Positions 39,224 to 46,666 of a stretch of 47,877 nt of DNA are shown here, piece by piece (the stretch's first letter is position 1; every line of letters starts with the position of its first letter). The notes beneath the pieces are model-generated. The model did no database searches. It had not been told where the DNA came from and saw nothing but the letters and a program-made list of their open reading frames with translations. The DNA is from Candidatus Binatia bacterium (GTDB taxonomy: Bacteria > Desulfobacterota > Binatia > UBA1149 > JAJCZL01), in assembly GCA_028278325.1 (NCBI GenBank), contig JANQEO010000082.1, positions 1-47,877 of the forward strand. Reading direction: 5' to 3'. The position numbers and the translations under genes are program-made.

Positions 39224-39595
39224 GTGAACGTGAAGCATTTGACTCTCGGGAGCTTCCGGCCGGCCTCGATCTTGGTCTTGGCCCTAGTCGCTACCGGTAT
39301 GAACGGATGCGTAACCCATGTCGTCGAGGAGACTACGACGGCCGTGGTCGCTCCCGACTACGGCCGAGCTGCCAACATTCGCACGGGTATCGACACCGAG
39401 ATCTTTTGCGTGGGCTGGGCCGACTTCCCGGTGGAGGGCTGGCAGCGCCTGGATTGTGACGCGGACGAGGCCTCACAAATGATCGATCCGCTCACGCGGC
39501 GCACCTGGATAAGAACCGACGGTGAATGGCGCTTGTCGAAGGGCTCGGTTTTGGTAGATGGGCGGTGGCGCAACGCCGTTGGAGGACAACCCTGA
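39224..39595 (+). CDS. Small lipoprotein
   Basis: This 123-residue protein starts at GTG 39224. The signal ends in a lipobox (ATGMNGC) with the acylated Cys29. The mature part, VTHVVEETTTAVVAPDYGRAANIRTGIDTEIFCVGWADFPVEGWQRLDCD broken by short strands, ends with RTWIRTDGEWRLSKGSVLVDGRW. No family is recognised. It ends 2 bases before the aldehyde dehydrogenase ATG (39598), so the pair may be co-transcribed. Confidence 0.7.
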   Translation: MNVKHLTLGSFRPASILVLALVATGMNGCVTHVVEETTTAVVAPDYGRAANIRTGIDTEIFCVGWADFPVEGWQRLDCDADEASQMIDPLTRRTWIRTDGEWRLSKGSVLVDGRWRNAVGGQP

Positions 39596-39597
39596 CC

Positions 39598-41049
39598 ATG
39601 AGCGAGAGCAACCGCTTGTTGATCGACGGCGCGCAGCGGGAGGCCGCCGATGGTGGTCGAACCGAACTGGTGGATCCGGCCACGGGAGCGGTATGGGCGA
39701 CTGTCGCTGCAGCCACCGGCGGCGATATGCAAGAGGCGGTCGCCTCGGCCCAGGGCGCTTTTGAATCCGGTCCCTGGCGGAGCATGTCGACCGGGGACCG
39801 CGCTGCGTGTCTGTTCGAAGTAGCCCGGCGGATCCGCGGCGCGGCCGAAGAGCTAGCCGAGTTGGAGTCGCGCAACGTGGGCAAGCCCATTTGCGAAGCT
39901 CGTGGCGAGGTCTCTTTGGCGGCCGATTGCTTCGAGTATTTCGCGGGTGCGGTGGGCAAAGCCTGCGGCTCGACAATTCCGGTATCCGCCGGCGGACTAT
40001 GCATGACCGTACGCGAGCCTGTCGGGGTCTGCGGCCTAATAGTTCCGTGGAACTTTCCGCTCGTGATCGCCGCGTGGAAGGTGGCGCCGGCTCTGGCCAT
40101 GGGAAACACCGTGGTGCTGAAGCCCGCCACGCTTACTCCTGTCAGCGCCCTGAGGCTGGGCGAGCTTGCGCTGGCTGCAGGGGTCCCGCCCGGTGTCTTC
40201 AACGTAGTTCCCGGACCCGGAGGCGACGTCGGCAATACCCTGGTGCAGCATCCCGCGGTCGCCAAGATCTCCTTCACCGGTTCGAGCGAAGTAGGCCGTG
40301 AAGTCGGACGGCTCGCGGCCGACTGCATGAAGCGGGTGACGCTGGAGTTGGGGGGCAAGTCGGCGAACGTCGTATTCGCCGACGCGGATGTGGACGCGGC
40401 GGTCGAATCAGCGGTGTGGAGCGTGCTCGGCAATGCCGGACAAGACTGTTGCGCACGTAGCCGTTTGCTCGTCGAAAGACCCCTGTATGAAGACTTCGTC
40501 GAACGTGTGGGCTCGGTGTTCTCCAAGCTGCGTATAGGGTTGCCGAGAGAAGAAGACACGGAGATAGGGGCGCTCGTGAGTCATTCACACCGGCAACGGG
40601 TGCTCGAGTTCGTGGAATCAGGCCGAAACGACGGCGCGCGCCTCGTATGCGGAGGCAACGTGCCCGTTCAGGCGCCCTTGAATGACGGGGCGTTCTTGGA
40701 GCCGGCTCTGTTTGCGGACGTCGAGCCCGAGATGAGGATCGTGCGCGAGGAGATATTCGGCCCGGTCCTGTGTGCGATGCCTTTCGACGACGAGAATCGA
40801 GCCGTGGAGCTTGCCAACGACAGCATCTACGGTCTGTCCGGGTCGGTCTGGACACGCGATATCAAGAGAGCCTTGCGTGTGGCGAGGGCTGTCAAGACCG
40901 GTGTGATCTCGATCAATTCCGGCAGCAGCGTGCATCTGGAAGCGCCTTTCGGCGGCGTGAAGCACAGCGGCGTCGGCCGCGAACTGGGTGCCAGCGCCCT
41001 CGATTCCTATAGCGAACTCAAAACTATCTACGCCGAGACGGCCGACTAG
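39598..41049 (+). CDS. Aldehyde dehydrogenase (NAD(P)-dependent)
   Basis: This protein of about 483 residues starts at ATG 39598 with GGAGG upstream. IVPWNFPLVIAAWKVAPALAMGNTVVLKP is the cofactor region, FTGSSEVGREV a binding loop, VTLELGGKSANVVF carries the catalytic Glu, and NAGQDCCARSRLLV carries the nucleophilic Cys. EIFGPVLCAMPF and the C-terminal PFGGVKHSGVGRELG complete the family pattern. It oxidises an aldehyde to an acid; the best guess among subfamilies is betaine/gamma-aminobutyraldehyde or phenylacetaldehyde-like, but this is not decided here. Confidence 0.95.
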   Translation: MSESNRLLIDGAQREAADGGRTELVDPATGAVWATVAAATGGDMQEAVASAQGAFESGPWRSMSTGDRAACLFEVARRIRGAAEELAELESRNVGKPICEARGEVSLAADCFEYFAGAVGKACGSTIPVSAGGLCMTVREPVGVCGLIVPWNFPLVIAAWKVAPALAMGNTVVLKPATLTPVSALRLGELALAAGVPPGVFNVVPGPGGDVGNTLVQHPAVAKISFTGSSEVGREVGRLAADCMKRVTLELGGKSANVVFADADVDAAVESAVWSVLGNAGQDCCARSRLLVERPLYEDFVERVGSVFSKLRIGLPREEDTEIGALVSHSHRQRVLEFVESGRNDGARLVCGGNVPVQAPLNDGAFLEPALFADVEPEMRIVREEIFGPVLCAMPFDDENRAVELANDSIYGLSGSVWTRDIKRALRVARAVKTGVISINSGSSVHLEAPFGGVKHSGVGRELGASALDSYSELKTIYAETAD

Positions 41050-41210
41050 GCTTGGGCTCTTGCGGATAGGAATTGCCTGGATTTCGTGTAACTAATCCGA
41101 CTGCGCAGCGTCTTAGGTTGCGATGCTGGAAAGCCTCATAGAGCCCAGCAGTGCCGGGTTCGGCAGAGTCCGAACGAGAAACCCATGATAGTCAGGGAGG
41201 ACTACAAGAA

Positions 41211-41474
41211 GTGAAGAAGAAGACAGCGTTGCTAGCTACGGCCGCCCTCGGTGGGCTTCTGATTGCCTCATACGGCGGAACCGCTCACGCGGGTGAAGGC
41301 GCCGACGCGGAGGCCAAGGGTCAGTGCTGGGGAATCAACTCCTGCAAGGGCACCGGTGCCTGCCACGGCAAAGGCCATTCCTGCGCGGGCGAGAACGCCT
41401 GTAAGGGGCAAGGTTGGCTCAAGATGACCGAGAAGGAATGCGCCGAGAAAGGGGGCGAATTCAAAGCCCACTGA
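41211..41474 (+). CDS. bufA2: BufA2-family bufferin precursor (copper-binding RiPP)
   Basis: This 87-residue peptide starts at GTG 41211, 10 bases after GGGAGG. It has a Sec signal ending TAHA (about residue 27) and a Cys-rich core with Cys at 39, 45, 51, 58, 64 and 77 in CWGINSCKGTGACHGKGHSC and ENACKGQGW. Such peptides are matured by an MNIO enzyme with BufC, then exported, and bind copper in the periplasm. The following genes encode exactly these partners. The chemistry and the metal are inferred from the family. Confidence 0.88.
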   Translation: MKKKTALLATAALGGLLIASYGGTAHAGEGADAEAKGQCWGINSCKGTGACHGKGHSCAGENACKGQGWLKMTEKECAEKGGEFKAH

Positions 41475-41480
41475 TCGATC

Positions 41481-42341
41481 GTGATCCTTCCTAAGATAGG
41501 GGTGGGGCTTCGCCCCACCCACTATCCCTACCTACTTTCCAAGCCGGCGACGAAGGTCGACTGGTTTGAAGCGATCTCCGAGAACTACATGGACTCCCAA
41601 GGGAGACCCATCAAGGTTCTCGAAACGATACGCGCCGATTATCCTGTCGCGTTGCACGGGGTGTCGTTATCGATCGCGTCACGCTACAGCGCCGACCACA
41701 GGATCAACCCAGAGTATCTCGAACGACTCACGGCGCTGGTCGATCGCATCGACCCGTTCATAGTTTCCGATCACCTCTGCTGGACCGGGTTGGCAGGGGA
41801 CAACCTCCACGACTTGCTGCCTGTCCCGTTCACCAAGGAGGCGCTCGATTGGATCGTGGGCCAGGTAGACATCGTGCAAACAGCGCTCGGGCGGGTCATC
41901 GCCTTGGAGAACGTCTCTAGCTACCTCACCTACACCGAATCGACCATGAGCGAGTGGGAATTCCTGGTCGAGGTGGCGAGGCGGTCGGGCTGCAAGATCT
42001 TGTTCGATATCAACAACGTATACGTAAGCGCCAAGAACCATGCCTTCGATCCGATCACCTATGTCGATGCCATTCCCGCCGAGCTGGTAGGGCAGATCCA
42101 TCTTGCAGGCCATACCGACCTGGGGACACATCTTTTCGATACTCACTCGCGGCCGGTGTGCGAGGATGTATGGACTCTGTTCGACAGGGCGATGTCGACC
42201 ATGGCCGACGTTCCCGTGCTCATCGAGTGGGACGAGGACATCCCCGAGTTCGAGGTATTGGAAGAGGAAGCCGTCAAGGCGCGCCGCATATGCGAACGGC
42301 GCCATCGCCGGTCCGAGCGTCATCTGCATGTGGTGACCTAG
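41481..42341 (+). CDS. bufB: MNIO-family (DUF692) bufferin maturation enzyme BufB
   Basis: This 286-residue TIM-barrel protein starts at GTG 41481, 6 bases after bufA2. Family landmarks are KIGVGLRPTHYPYL, VDWFEAISENYMDS, VALHGVSLSIAS, PFIVSDHLCWTG, LALENVSSY (reading ALENVSSYLTY), ILFDINNVYVSAKNHAFD, IHLAGHTDLGTHLFDTHSRPV and VLIEWDEDIPEF. These contain the His, Asp and Glu ligands of the multinuclear iron centre. The enzyme converts cysteines of the bufferin into modified groups. A very stable hairpin (41495-41526) lies in codons 5-16. Confidence 0.94.
   Translation: MILPKIGVGLRPTHYPYLLSKPATKVDWFEAISENYMDSQGRPIKVLETIRADYPVALHGVSLSIASRYSADHRINPEYLERLTALVDRIDPFIVSDHLCWTGLAGDNLHDLLPVPFTKEALDWIVGQVDIVQTALGRVIALENVSSYLTYTESTMSEWEFLVEVARRSGCKILFDINNVYVSAKNHAFDPITYVDAIPAELVGQIHLAGHTDLGTHLFDTHSRPVCEDVWTLFDRAMSTMADVPVLIEWDEDIPEFEVLEEEAVKARRICERRHRRSERHLHVVT
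41495..41526 (+). promoter_or_regulatory. Strong RNA hairpin at the start of bufB
   Basis: GATAG plus GGGTGGGGC pairs with GCCCCACCC and CTATC (41495-41508 with 41512-41526, one bulged A at 41521) around a TTC loop. The stem is very GC-rich and begins 14 bases after the bufB GTG. It could slow translation or protect the upstream bufA2 message, giving more precursor than enzyme. It lies in conserved codons, so chance is not excluded. Confidence 0.5.
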
Positions 42342-42343
42342 TC

Positions 42344-43129
42344 GTGGACCTCGAACAGCTACAGCGTTGTTTCTACGATTCGGCGGTAGAGATGGACCAA
42401 GGGTGTGACGATGCCCTACGGCCGTCGATCGTGCCCGGAGGCAAGCTGACCGTCGACGGTGCCATCGATGTCTACCGGGGAGGCTACTACGCGCGTCTCA
42501 CCGAAGCCCTGGGGGCTGCCTACGAGGCCGTATGGAGAGTCTTGGGGGACGAAGGCTTCTTCGATCTGTGCCGTGGGTTCATAAAGTCCACTCGCTCCCG
42601 GTCCTACAACCTGTCGGATTACGGTGAGGGGTTCGCGGCTTTCCTCGAGGAGCACGAATACGCTGCCGAGTTTCCTTTTCTGCCCGAGCTGGCCGAGTTC
42701 GAGTGGATACTGAACGGCTTGTTTCACGCCTACGAGCACTCACATGTCGGCCGTGAGGAGTTGGAGGTGGTTTCGCAGGCCGACGATGCGCGCCTGGTGG
42801 TCGGCAGTGCCGTAGTACTACTCGAGACCAGATACTCGATCTCCAAGATTTGGGAGCTGCGCAAGAGCGACGACAAGCGGTGCCGGCTGCCGTCGTGGAA
42901 CGAGCCCGAGCACCTTCTCGTCTACAAGCTCGAAGGTCAGATGTTCGTCAAGCCTTTGAGTCCGGCGAACTTCGAGATCGTCTACCGCCTGCAGCAGGGC
43001 GATTCCCTGCAGACGGCGATAGCCTGCGTCGGCCAGCAGTTCCCCGATCTCGACGAGAACGGAATCGGTTTGCTCTTCCACGATCTCTTCGGGGCAGGGG
43101 TGATTTCCTCGGCTCGTCCGATCGGGTGA
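42344..43129 (+). CDS. bufC: BufC/HvfC family (DUF2063) bufferin maturation partner
   Basis: This protein of about 261 residues is taken from GTG 42344, two bases after the bufB stop. The N-terminal half (VDGAIDVYRGGYYARLTEALGAAYEAVWRVLGDEGFFDLCRGFI) is the DUF2063 domain. The C-terminal half has strands and helices found in BufC proteins (EPEHLLVYKLEGQMFVKPLSPANFEIVYRLQQGDSLQTAI broken by loops). In bufferin systems it supports the MNIO enzyme with substrate recognition. Confidence 0.88.
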   Translation: MDLEQLQRCFYDSAVEMDQGCDDALRPSIVPGGKLTVDGAIDVYRGGYYARLTEALGAAYEAVWRVLGDEGFFDLCRGFIKSTRSRSYNLSDYGEGFAAFLEEHEYAAEFPFLPELAEFEWILNGLFHAYEHSHVGREELEVVSQADDARLVVGSAVVLLETRYSISKIWELRKSDDKRCRLPSWNEPEHLLVYKLEGQMFVKPLSPANFEIVYRLQQGDSLQTAIACVGQQFPDLDENGIGLLFHDLFGAGVISSARPIG

Positions 43130-43269
43130 CCCGCCTTCGTTGAAGGGGTAGGCCCGGCCGGTCGATTCCGCCCCGAGCCGAGACTTAGGGCTCAACCAGC
43201 TCGAATCTCTCGCCCGTCATCGGTTGTGACGTGATACTGCGATGGTAGGCTATTGATCCAAGAGTTCCC

Positions 43270-43917
43270 ATGGTTGCTTTGCCCGAGACCATTCGCATCT
43301 TTCCCCTCGGAGGCGTCGTACTGTTTCCCGACACCTTGCTGCCGCTGCACATCTTCGAGACTCGCTACCGCAAGATGCTCGCCGACGCCCTCGAGACCGA
43401 CAAGCTGATCGGAATGGTTCTGTTGAAAGACGCCAAGAGTAACGACGGTGATGCCGATATCTACCCGGTCGGCTGTGCCGGCAGCATCGTGGCGCACGAG
43501 CCGCAGGAGGACGGTCGCTCGCACATCCTGCTCAAGGGCGTAGCAAAGTTCCGCATCCGAGAAGAGCTTGAAACAGACAAACCGAATCGGGTCGTCAGGG
43601 CTCAGGGGTTGTATGAAGCGATCTCGAGTATCGTCGAAGCCCGCCGCTGGCACGGTGAGCTAGTCGATCGCGTACGCACGTTTCTGGACTTCAGCGGCAA
43701 GGACGAGCAGGCGTTGTTGCGGGTCTTCGACAAGGCCGATCCGGGTCTGCTCGTAAACTACCTGTGTGCGGCATTGCCGTTGAGCGTGACGGAGAAGCAA
43801 AGCCTGCTCGAGTGCCCGACGTTGGAACGGCGTTTCGAGCTTCTCACCGGTATTCTCGATTTCAAAGCGGCCGAGGCTCGCTTGGGCTTGGATACGAACC
43901 GGGAAACCGACGCCTGA
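43270..43917 (+). CDS. Lon substrate-binding domain protein
   Basis: This 215-residue protein is a stand-alone LON N-terminal domain: IRIFPLGGVVLFPDTLLPLHIFETRYRKML, MVLLKD, YPVGCAGSIVAHEPQEDGRSHILLKGVAKFRI, then a helical C-terminal half ending with VTEKQSLLECPTLERRFELLTGIL. No ATPase or protease domain is attached. Such proteins may recognise substrates for a separate Lon protease, but this has not been shown in general. It is the first of four plus-strand genes (43270-45225). Confidence 0.92.
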   Translation: MVALPETIRIFPLGGVVLFPDTLLPLHIFETRYRKMLADALETDKLIGMVLLKDAKSNDGDADIYPVGCAGSIVAHEPQEDGRSHILLKGVAKFRIREELETDKPNRVVRAQGLYEAISSIVEARRWHGELVDRVRTFLDFSGKDEQALLRVFDKADPGLLVNYLCAALPLSVTEKQSLLECPTLERRFELLTGILDFKAAEARLGLDTNRETDA

Positions 43918-43943
43918 GCGACGGGGTAGCCTGGAAGTAGCCG

Positions 43944-44174
43944 ATGGTGTCGTCATTGCTGTCCGTGGGGGTGTGCGGACTCGCTTTGTACAGGCTCGGC
44001 GCCACCCCGTTGCGTGTCCCGTCCCAGGTACTCTTGGCCGTGGCCATATTGACGGCGTTGGTGCCGGTGGTGATGAGGAGCCGAGATACGCTGCCGAGGC
44101 CACTTACCGGACTCAGGCACGTGACTACGGCGTTGGGCCTGTTCTTCCTACTAGTGTCGTTCTCACTGCCCTGA
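43944..44174 (+). CDS. Small membrane protein
   Basis: This 76-residue frame starts at ATG 43944 (GGAAG upstream) and has three hydrophobic segments (LLSVGVCGLALYRLG, VLLAVAILTALVPVVM, VTTALGLFFLLVSFSL). It fits neatly between two genes on the same strand, with 26 and 13 bases around it. The family is unknown; the call rests on position, hydrophobicity and ribosome-site. Confidence 0.5.
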   Translation: MVSSLLSVGVCGLALYRLGATPLRVPSQVLLAVAILTALVPVVMRSRDTLPRPLTGLRHVTTALGLFFLLVSFSLP

Positions 44175-44187
44175 CATCGAGGTGCAC

Positions 44188-44538
44188 ATGAAGGTAACCA
44201 TCTATCACAACCCGGGCTGCAGTAAGTCGCGTAAGGCGTTGGAGATGCTCCAGGAACGGGATCTCGAATTGGAGATCGTAGAGTACCTGCAGGATCCGCC
44301 CGGAGGTTCGGCGATTCGCGAGTTGATCGAGATGTCGGACTCGGACGCAACGGAGTTTGTTCGTAGTAGTGACAAACGCTTTGGCGAGGCGGGACTGACC
44401 GCGCCGGGAGAGGGGGACGTAGACGCTGTCGTGAGCATTCTTACCGCCGAGCCGGCCGTCATGCAGCGTCCCGTGGTGGTTGTCGGCGGCAAGGCCGTGA
44501 TCGCGCGACCCCCCGAGCGCCTACTTGAACTGCTTTGA
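44188..44538 (+). CDS. ArsC/Spx-family thioredoxin-fold protein (arsenate reductase-like)
   Basis: This protein of about 116 residues starts at ATG 44188 with GAGG 6 bases upstream. YHNPGCSKSRKALEML contains the active-site Cys, followed by the helix-strand pattern ELEIVEYLQDPPG, and MQRPVVVVGGKAVIARPPERLLEL matches the C-terminal arginine segment of glutaredoxin-coupled ArsC. It would reduce arsenate to arsenite; no ars transport gene is near, so another thiol-reductase role is possible. Confidence 0.9.
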   Translation: MKVTIYHNPGCSKSRKALEMLQERDLELEIVEYLQDPPGGSAIRELIEMSDSDATEFVRSSDKRFGEAGLTAPGEGDVDAVVSILTAEPAVMQRPVVVVGGKAVIARPPERLLELL

Positions 44539-44559
44539 CCGAAATCGCGGGAGTCGAGT

Positions 44560-45225
44560 TTGCTACTGCCCAGGCCCGCTAGTCACGTCATCCACGATCT
44601 CGACGGCGTGCTTCTCGATACGGAGCCGTTCTATACGATCGCAACCACTGAGATATGCGCCGAATACGGCAAGACGTTCGACTGGAGTGTCAAGGCCAAC
44701 ATGATCGGCAGGCCTTCCCGAGATTCCGCCCGCTACCTGGTGGAGACCTTGGACCTGCCGATAACGCCCGAGGAGTATCTGCAGCGCCGGCGGGATCGGC
44801 TGGAGGAGTTGTTCCCGACATCGTTGCCGAAGCCCGGCGCCGAAGATTTTACCCAGGCCGTCCATGCAATGGGTGTGACGCAGGCCGTGGGCACCAGCAG
44901 TGAGAAGAAGCTGTTGGATCTCAAGATCACCAACCATCGCGAATGGTTTTCGATCTTCGAGGCATGCGTTACCGGGGACGACCCGCGTGTCAAAGACGGC
45001 AAGCCCGGCCCCGACATCTTTCTCGTGGCGGCCGACGAGCTGAAGGCCGAGCCGCCGAACTGTGTCGTGTTCGAGGATTCGCCGGCCGGTGTAGCTGCAG
45101 CCCGCGCGGCCGGAATGCTGGTCGTTGCGTTGCCTGATCCGGCTATGAACGAGGCCGAGTTTGCTGACGCCGATCTCGTCGTATCCGGCTACGACAAGCT
45201 GACCCCCACCGACCTCGGCCTATGA
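44560..45225 (+). CDS. HAD-superfamily phosphatase (IA subfamily)
   Basis: This 221-residue protein starts at TTG 44560. Motif I is HVIHDLDGVLLDTE with the two catalytic Asp (His replaces the usual Phe before the first). AVGTSSEKKLLDL is motif II, KDGKPGPDIFLVAADEL is motif III with Lys, and CVVFEDSPAGVAAARAAGM is motif IV. It is a beta-phosphoglucomutase/GS1-like enzyme acting on small phosphorylated molecules; the substrate is undefined. It is the last gene of the 43270-45225 run. Confidence 0.92.
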   Translation: MLLPRPASHVIHDLDGVLLDTEPFYTIATTEICAEYGKTFDWSVKANMIGRPSRDSARYLVETLDLPITPEEYLQRRRDRLEELFPTSLPKPGAEDFTQAVHAMGVTQAVGTSSEKKLLDLKITNHREWFSIFEACVTGDDPRVKDGKPGPDIFLVAADELKAEPPNCVVFEDSPAGVAAARAAGMLVVALPDPAMNEAEFADADLVVSGYDKLTPTDLGL

Positions 45226-45270
45226 CCGCCGCCGTGGGGCAGGCGAAGCGTAGGGGCTAGAGGTGCCGGA

Positions 45271-46410
45271 TCAGGCGATTACCGCCGCGTCTCTGAGCTC
45301 GGCTATCTCGCTGTCACTCAGCCCCGCTTCGGCCAGCACTTCGTCGGACTGCTCTCCGGGAAGCGGCGCTGACCCGCTGCAGTGCCCCGGCGTCCGCGAC
45401 AACCTCGGTGCGGCTTGTGGCGCCGCATCACCGTTTACCCCGTCGACGAACGCGGCCCTGGCTTGGTTGTGAGGATGTGAGGGCGCTTCACCCAGGTTCA
45501 TGACCGGCGCGACGCAAGCGTCGGTTGAGTCGAAGATCTCGGTCCACTCCTGGCGGGTCTTGGTCTTGAAGACCTCGGCAAGCTTCTCCTTCATTGCGGG
45601 CCACTGACCACGGTCCATCTGGTGAGGCAGATCTTCGTTCGCCAGCCCGAGCCCGTCGAGCAGTTCAGCGTAGAACTGGGGCTCGATGGCGCCTACGGCC
45701 ATGTGCTTTCCATCGGCCGTTTCGTAGGTGTCATAGAAGTGCGAGCCGCTGTCGAGCAAGTTAGTACCGGCCTCATCCGACCAGTAGCCGGCGGCGTGGA
45801 AACCGTAGAGAAAAGCTGCCAGGTTCGCGGCGCCGTCGACCATCGCAGCATCCACGACCTGACCCACCCCCGAGCGGGTACGCTCGAATAGAGCCAGAAC
45901 GATCCCCATTGCGCACAACATACCGCCTCCTGCGAAATCGCCCAGCATGTTGACGGGAGCCAGAGGCCTCTCGCCTCGGCGCGCAACCACGCCGAGAGCT
46001 CCCGAGATGGCAATGTAGTTGATGTCGTGGCCTGCCATAGCCGCGTACGGTCCGTCCTGCCCCCAACCGGTCAGTCTCGCGTAGATCAGTGACGGATTGG
46101 CCGCCATCGTCGGTTCCGGCCCGAGCCCGAGCTTCTCCATCACGCCGGGGCGGTAGGGTTCGATCAGGACGTCGGCCCCCTCGCACAGTTTCAGAGCCAA
46201 CTCGGCCCCGCGAGGGTCCTTGATATTGACGGCTACGGAACGTTTTCCCCGAGCGAGGTAGTCCCGGGTGGGGTCGAAGCCGGTGCCTTTGACGGCAGGA
46301 CGGTCGACTCGCACGACATCGGCTCCGAAGTCGGCCAGGATCATGCCGGCATAGGGTGCCGGAGCCAGGCCTGCCATTTCGATTACGCGTACTCCTTCGA
46401 GGGGTCTCAT
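45271..46410 (-). CDS. Alpha-methylacyl-CoA racemase-type family III CoA-transferase
   Basis: This protein of about 379 residues starts at ATG 46410 with AGGAG upstream; a longer frame to 46479 is not supported. The N-terminus is MRPLEGVRVIEMAGLAPAPYAGMILADFGADVVRVDRP broken into family blocks. LTGWGQDGPYAAMAGHDINYIA contains the probable catalytic His/Asp pair of the racemase. LGDFAGGGMLCAMGIVLALFERTRSG and GAIEPQFYAELL support the assignment. It epimerises 2-methyl-branched acyl-CoAs, as needed for beta-oxidation of branched lipids or sterols. Confidence 0.93.
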   Translation of the reverse strand: MRPLEGVRVIEMAGLAPAPYAGMILADFGADVVRVDRPAVKGTGFDPTRDYLARGKRSVAVNIKDPRGAELALKLCEGADVLIEPYRPGVMEKLGLGPEPTMAANPSLIYARLTGWGQDGPYAAMAGHDINYIAISGALGVVARRGERPLAPVNMLGDFAGGGMLCAMGIVLALFERTRSGVGQVVDAAMVDGAANLAAFLYGFHAAGYWSDEAGTNLLDSGSHFYDTYETADGKHMAVGAIEPQFYAELLDGLGLANEDLPHQMDRGQWPAMKEKLAEVFKTKTRQEWTEIFDSTDACVAPVMNLGEAPSHPHNQARAAFVDGVNGDAAPQAAPRLSRTPGHCSGSAPLPGEQSDEVLAEAGLSDSEIAELRDAAVIA

Positions 46411-46552
46411 GATGTTCTCCTTGACGAGAGGGCCACCGAGGCGACCCAAGTCGCTATAAGGCGCCGAAGCCATAGTCAAAACGCCTCGGAATCGGGCCCC
46501 GTCTTACCCGCTTGGGGGGTCGCAAACCCTTTGCTTTGCGCTGCATTTCACG

Positions 46553-46582
46553 TTGACAGAAGCGACGAACGAGGCCCATACT
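46553..46582 (+). promoter_or_regulatory. Candidate sigma-70 promoter of the terminal Cys-rich gene
   Basis: A perfect TTGACA (46553-46558) is followed after 18 bases by CATACT (46577-46582). The ATG of the downstream gene is at 46667. Confidence 0.5.
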
Positions 46583-46666
46583 TCAGGCATTACCACTGTT
46601 TTTCCGAGGCTCTTCATGTCTCCGGGGGGTGAGGACTGCCCGGTGGTAGGGTCGGAGACGCTGCGC

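Noticed and set aside
39492..40559. Long antisense frame (355 codons) across the aldehyde dehydrogenase gene
   Set aside because: It lies opposite a well-supported gene, has serine/alanine/threonine-biased composition and no domain; it is a by-product of high GC codon use.
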